DNA from: Gulosibacter sediminis
Lineage (GTDB): Bacteria > Actinomycetota > Actinomycetes > Actinomycetales > Microbacteriaceae
Direction of reading: 5' to 3'
NCBI RefSeq assembly: GCF_014904065.1
Contig: NZ_JACXJG010000005.1
Location: 238,707 to 244,515 of the forward strand
Length of the DNA stretch: 5,809 nucleotides
A program made the position numbers and the translations under genes. The notes below the pieces were generated by a model, which worked only from the letters and a program-made list of their open reading frames with translations, was not told where the DNA came from and made no database searches. Positions within the stretch are counted from its first letter, which is position 1. Every line of letters starts with the position of its first letter. Positions 4,472 through 5,809 of this stretch are shown in pieces.

Positions 4472-5659
4472 ATGCGCGTCGATGTCATCACTCGTGAATA
4501 CCCACCGCACGTCTACGGCGGAGCGGGGGTGCACGTCACCGAGCTCGTTCGAGCCATGCGGGCGGATGCCGATGTCCGCGTCCGCTGCTTCGGCGAGCCG
4601 GTCGAGGAGCCCGGCACGACCGGGTACGAGGTGCCCGGCGACCTCGCGAAGGCGAACGCCGCGCTCGGCTTCCTCGCGGGCGACCTGCGCATCGCGAACG
4701 ACACCGAGGGCGCCGATGTCGTGCACTCGCACACCTGGTACGCGAACCAGGCGGGCAATATCGCGAAGCTGCTCCACGGCATCCCGCATGTCATCTCGGC
4801 GCACTCGCTCGAGCCCCTGCGGCCGTGGAAGGCCGAGCAGCTCGGCGGCGGCTACCGTCTGTCGAGCTGGATGGAGCGCGACGCGTATGCGAACGCCGAC
4901 CGCATCATCGCGGTGTCGAACGGGATGCGCGCGGACATCCTCCGCAGCTATCCGCAGCTTGACCCCGAGAAGGTCGTCACCATCTACAACGGCATCGACA
5001 CCGAGCAGTGGCAGCCGGTGCACGACGAGGCGGTCGTGCGCGAGCTCGGCGTCGACCCCGACGCGCCGACGCTGATCTTTGTAGGCCGCATCACGCGGCA
5101 GAAGGGCCTGCCGTACCTGCTGCGGGCCATTCGTGAGCTGCCCGCCGAGGTGCAGGTCGTGCTCTGCGCAGGCGCGCCCGACACGCCGGAAATCGAGCGC
5201 GAGGTTCGCGACTTGGTCGGCGAGCTGCAGACCGAGCGCACGGGCGTGCACTGGATCGAAGAGCACCTGCCGCGGCCGAAGCTGCAGGCCCTGCTGACCT
5301 CGGCCGACGTGTTCGTGTGCCCCTCGATCTACGAGCCACTCGGCATCGTGAATCTCGAGGCGATGGCCTGCGGCACCGCGGTCGTCGGCTCGGGCACCGG
5401 CGGCATCCCCGAGGTCGTGCAGCACGGCGTGACCGGCACGATCGTCCCGATCGACCAGGAGCAGGACGGCACCGGCACGCCGAAGGACGCCGACAAGTAC
5501 GTCGCCGACCTCGCCGCGGCCCTCACCGAGCTCCTCGGCAACACCGAACTCGCGAAGCAGTATGGCGAAGCCGGGCGCGAGCGCGTCGAGCGCGAATTCA
5601 CCTGGACACAGATTGGTGCGCAGACACTCGAGCTGTACCGCAGCATCCTGGCCGACTGA
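4472..5659 (+). CDS. glgA: GT4 glycosyltransferase: glycogen synthase / maltose-1-phosphate synthase (GlgA/GlgM, actinobacterial type)
   Basis: A complete 395-residue GT-B enzyme that transfers glucose from ADP-glucose. The N-terminal domain has REYPPHVYGGAGVHV (8-22), HSHTWYANQAG (85-95) and SAHSLEPLRPW (109-119). The C-terminal donor domain has VGRITRQKG (204-212, with R206 and K211) and the retaining EX7E motif at E288 and E296 within YEPLGIVNLEAMACGT. GSGTGGIPEVV (307-317) follows. It belongs to the short actinobacterial GlgA group, distinct from the roughly 480-residue GT5 enzyme of E. coli. The Mycobacterium tuberculosis member (Rv1212c, GlgM) is known to make maltose 1-phosphate for the GlgE pathway, so the true product could be maltose 1-phosphate rather than linear glucan. 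The neighbour glgC supplies its donor. The ATG at 4472 starts right at the first beta-strand; it lacks a Shine-Dalgarno and is probably leaderless. Confidence 0.93.
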   Translation: MRVDVITREYPPHVYGGAGVHVTELVRAMRADADVRVRCFGEPVEEPGTTGYEVPGDLAKANAALGFLAGDLRIANDTEGADVVHSHTWYANQAGNIAKLLHGIPHVISAHSLEPLRPWKAEQLGGGYRLSSWMERDAYANADRIIAVSNGMRADILRSYPQLDPEKVVTIYNGIDTEQWQPVHDEAVVRELGVDPDAPTLIFVGRITRQKGLPYLLRAIRELPAEVQVVLCAGAPDTPEIEREVRDLVGELQTERTGVHWIEEHLPRPKLQALLTSADVFVCPSIYEPLGIVNLEAMACGTAVVGSGTGGIPEVVQHGVTGTIVPIDQEQDGTGTPKDADKYVADLAAALTELLGNTELAKQYGEAGRERVEREFTWTQIGAQTLELYRSILAD

Positions 5660-5664
5660 GCCGA

Positions 5665-5670
5665 TACCCT
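5665..5670 (+). promoter_or_regulatory. Candidate -10 element of the downstream ABC ATPase gene (leaderless)
   Basis: TACCCT lies six bases after the glgA stop and is followed by seven bases and then ATG at 5678. This is the same TAnnnT-to-ATG geometry as glgC. No Shine-Dalgarno precedes the ATG. No -35 is recognisable, and it would fall inside the last glgA codons. If active, this gene is not solely dependent on glgA transcription. Confidence 0.4.
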
Positions 5671-5677
5671 GAATGTC

Positions 5678-5809
5678 ATGACCGACGTCGTGAAGTTCGA
5701 GAACGTCCGCGTGCGCCGCGGTGGCCGCAACATTCTAGATATCGCCGAATGGCGCGTCGGTGAAACCGACCGGTGGGTGGTGCTCGGCCCGAACGGCGCC
5801 GGCAAGTCG
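5678..5809 (+). CDS. ABC-type ATP-binding protein, N-terminal part (cut by window end)
   Basis: The first 44 residues of an ATPase that continues past the window. The opening strand KFENVRVRRGGRNIL (6-20) is a typical ABC A-loop region, and RWVVLGPNGAGKS (32-44) contains the whole Walker A motif (GPNGAGKS, 37-44). The RWVVLGPNGAGK form resembles the YlmA/ModF-like group of soluble ABC proteins common in actinobacteria, as I recall. No permease is visible, so a transporter role is unproven. The start at ATG 5678 is 18 bases after the glgA stop, with only a weak upstream context. The ATG at 5673 is out of frame and ends after two codons. Confidence 0.85.
   Translation, partial: MTDVVKFENVRVRRGGRNILDIAEWRVGETDRWVVLGPNGAGKS

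Larger units (their letters stand above)
4407..4474. repeat. Imperfect inverted repeats spanning the glgC-glgA divergent control region
   Basis: CATGGTT (4407-4413) and its exact complement AACCATG (4468-4474) include the two start codons. The adjoining CACAC (4414-4418) and GTGT (4464-4467) extend the similarity, so the two start regions are near mirror images. A second pair, GCGAA (4425-4429) and TTCGC (4451-4455), is almost concentric with the first (centre near 4440). The region between them is unusually AT-rich and holds ATTAAT (4433-4438). These could be operator half-sites, or simply convergent selection on two leaderless starts. No regulator is identified. Confidence 0.45.

Noticed and set aside
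4410..5425. Long minus-strand frame antisense to glgA that runs into the glgC start region
   Set aside because: It is a shadow of the GT4 gene with no domain. It would remove the divergent promoter region between glgC and glgA.
5673..5681. Two-codon frame (ATG TCA TGA) overlapping the start of the last ABC gene, as a possible regulatory mini-ORF
   Set aside because: It begins only two bases after the proposed -10 hexamer and has no ribosome site, so it would not be within the predicted transcript.
1..5809. tRNA/rRNA genes, CRISPR repeats, insertion-sequence ends, toxin-antitoxin pairs or defence genes
   Set aside because: No cloverleaf, spaced direct repeats, transposase motifs or small two-gene toxin modules were seen by eye. 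The window is fully accounted for by housekeeping genes with short gaps.

Overview
The window is GC-rich, densely packed chromosomal DNA from an actinobacterium. The best fit is the Microbacteriaceae or a close relative. This rests on the protein families rather than on any marker gene: a MabA-type FabG ending in GMGH, an actinobacterial GlgC with a GSADA motif, the GlgA/GlgM-type glycosyltransferase, and a DUF3099 membrane protein beside SURF1. I see no RNA genes, CRISPR array, insertion sequence, phage gene or sign of recent transfer. This is a core housekeeping region, and the genus cannot be named from the sequence alone.

Layout, left to right. (1) The last 61 codons of an ABC-F ATPase on the + strand (1-186). 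(2) A three-gene minus-strand operon read from 1622 down to 194: a DUF3099 membrane protein, an uncharacterised 90-residue Cys/His protein, and SURF1. The genes are joined by ATGA and GTGA four-base overlaps. (3) A 117-bp divergent intergenic region (1623-1739). (4) fabG (1740-2453, +). (5) A compact GC hairpin between the convergent fabG and serB. (6) A minus-strand pair, glgC then serB (4409 down to 2467), again joined by an ATGA overlap. (7) A 62-bp divergent control region (4410-4471). (8) The GT4 glycogen/maltose-1-phosphate synthase glgA/glgM (4472-5659, +). (9) The first 44 codons of a second ABC-type ATPase, cut by the window edge just after its Walker A motif.

Functionally, glgC makes ADP-glucose and the divergent glgA/glgM uses it, so the right half is the entry to glycogen or alpha-glucan synthesis. 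serB, the last step of serine synthesis, depends on glgC translation. fabG serves type II fatty acid synthesis. SURF1 is a cytochrome c oxidase assembly factor, and its two small co-translated partners may act at the membrane with it.

The most interesting signals are regulatory. glgC, glgA and the last ABC gene have no Shine-Dalgarno sequence, but each has a TAnnnT -10-like hexamer ending 6-7 nt before its ATG, as expected for leaderless mRNAs. fabG, SURF1 and the 90-residue gene instead have strong Shine-Dalgarno sites. The best candidate for undescribed biology is the 90-residue Cys/His protein locked between DUF3099 and SURF1. I did not find a new defence or mobile system.
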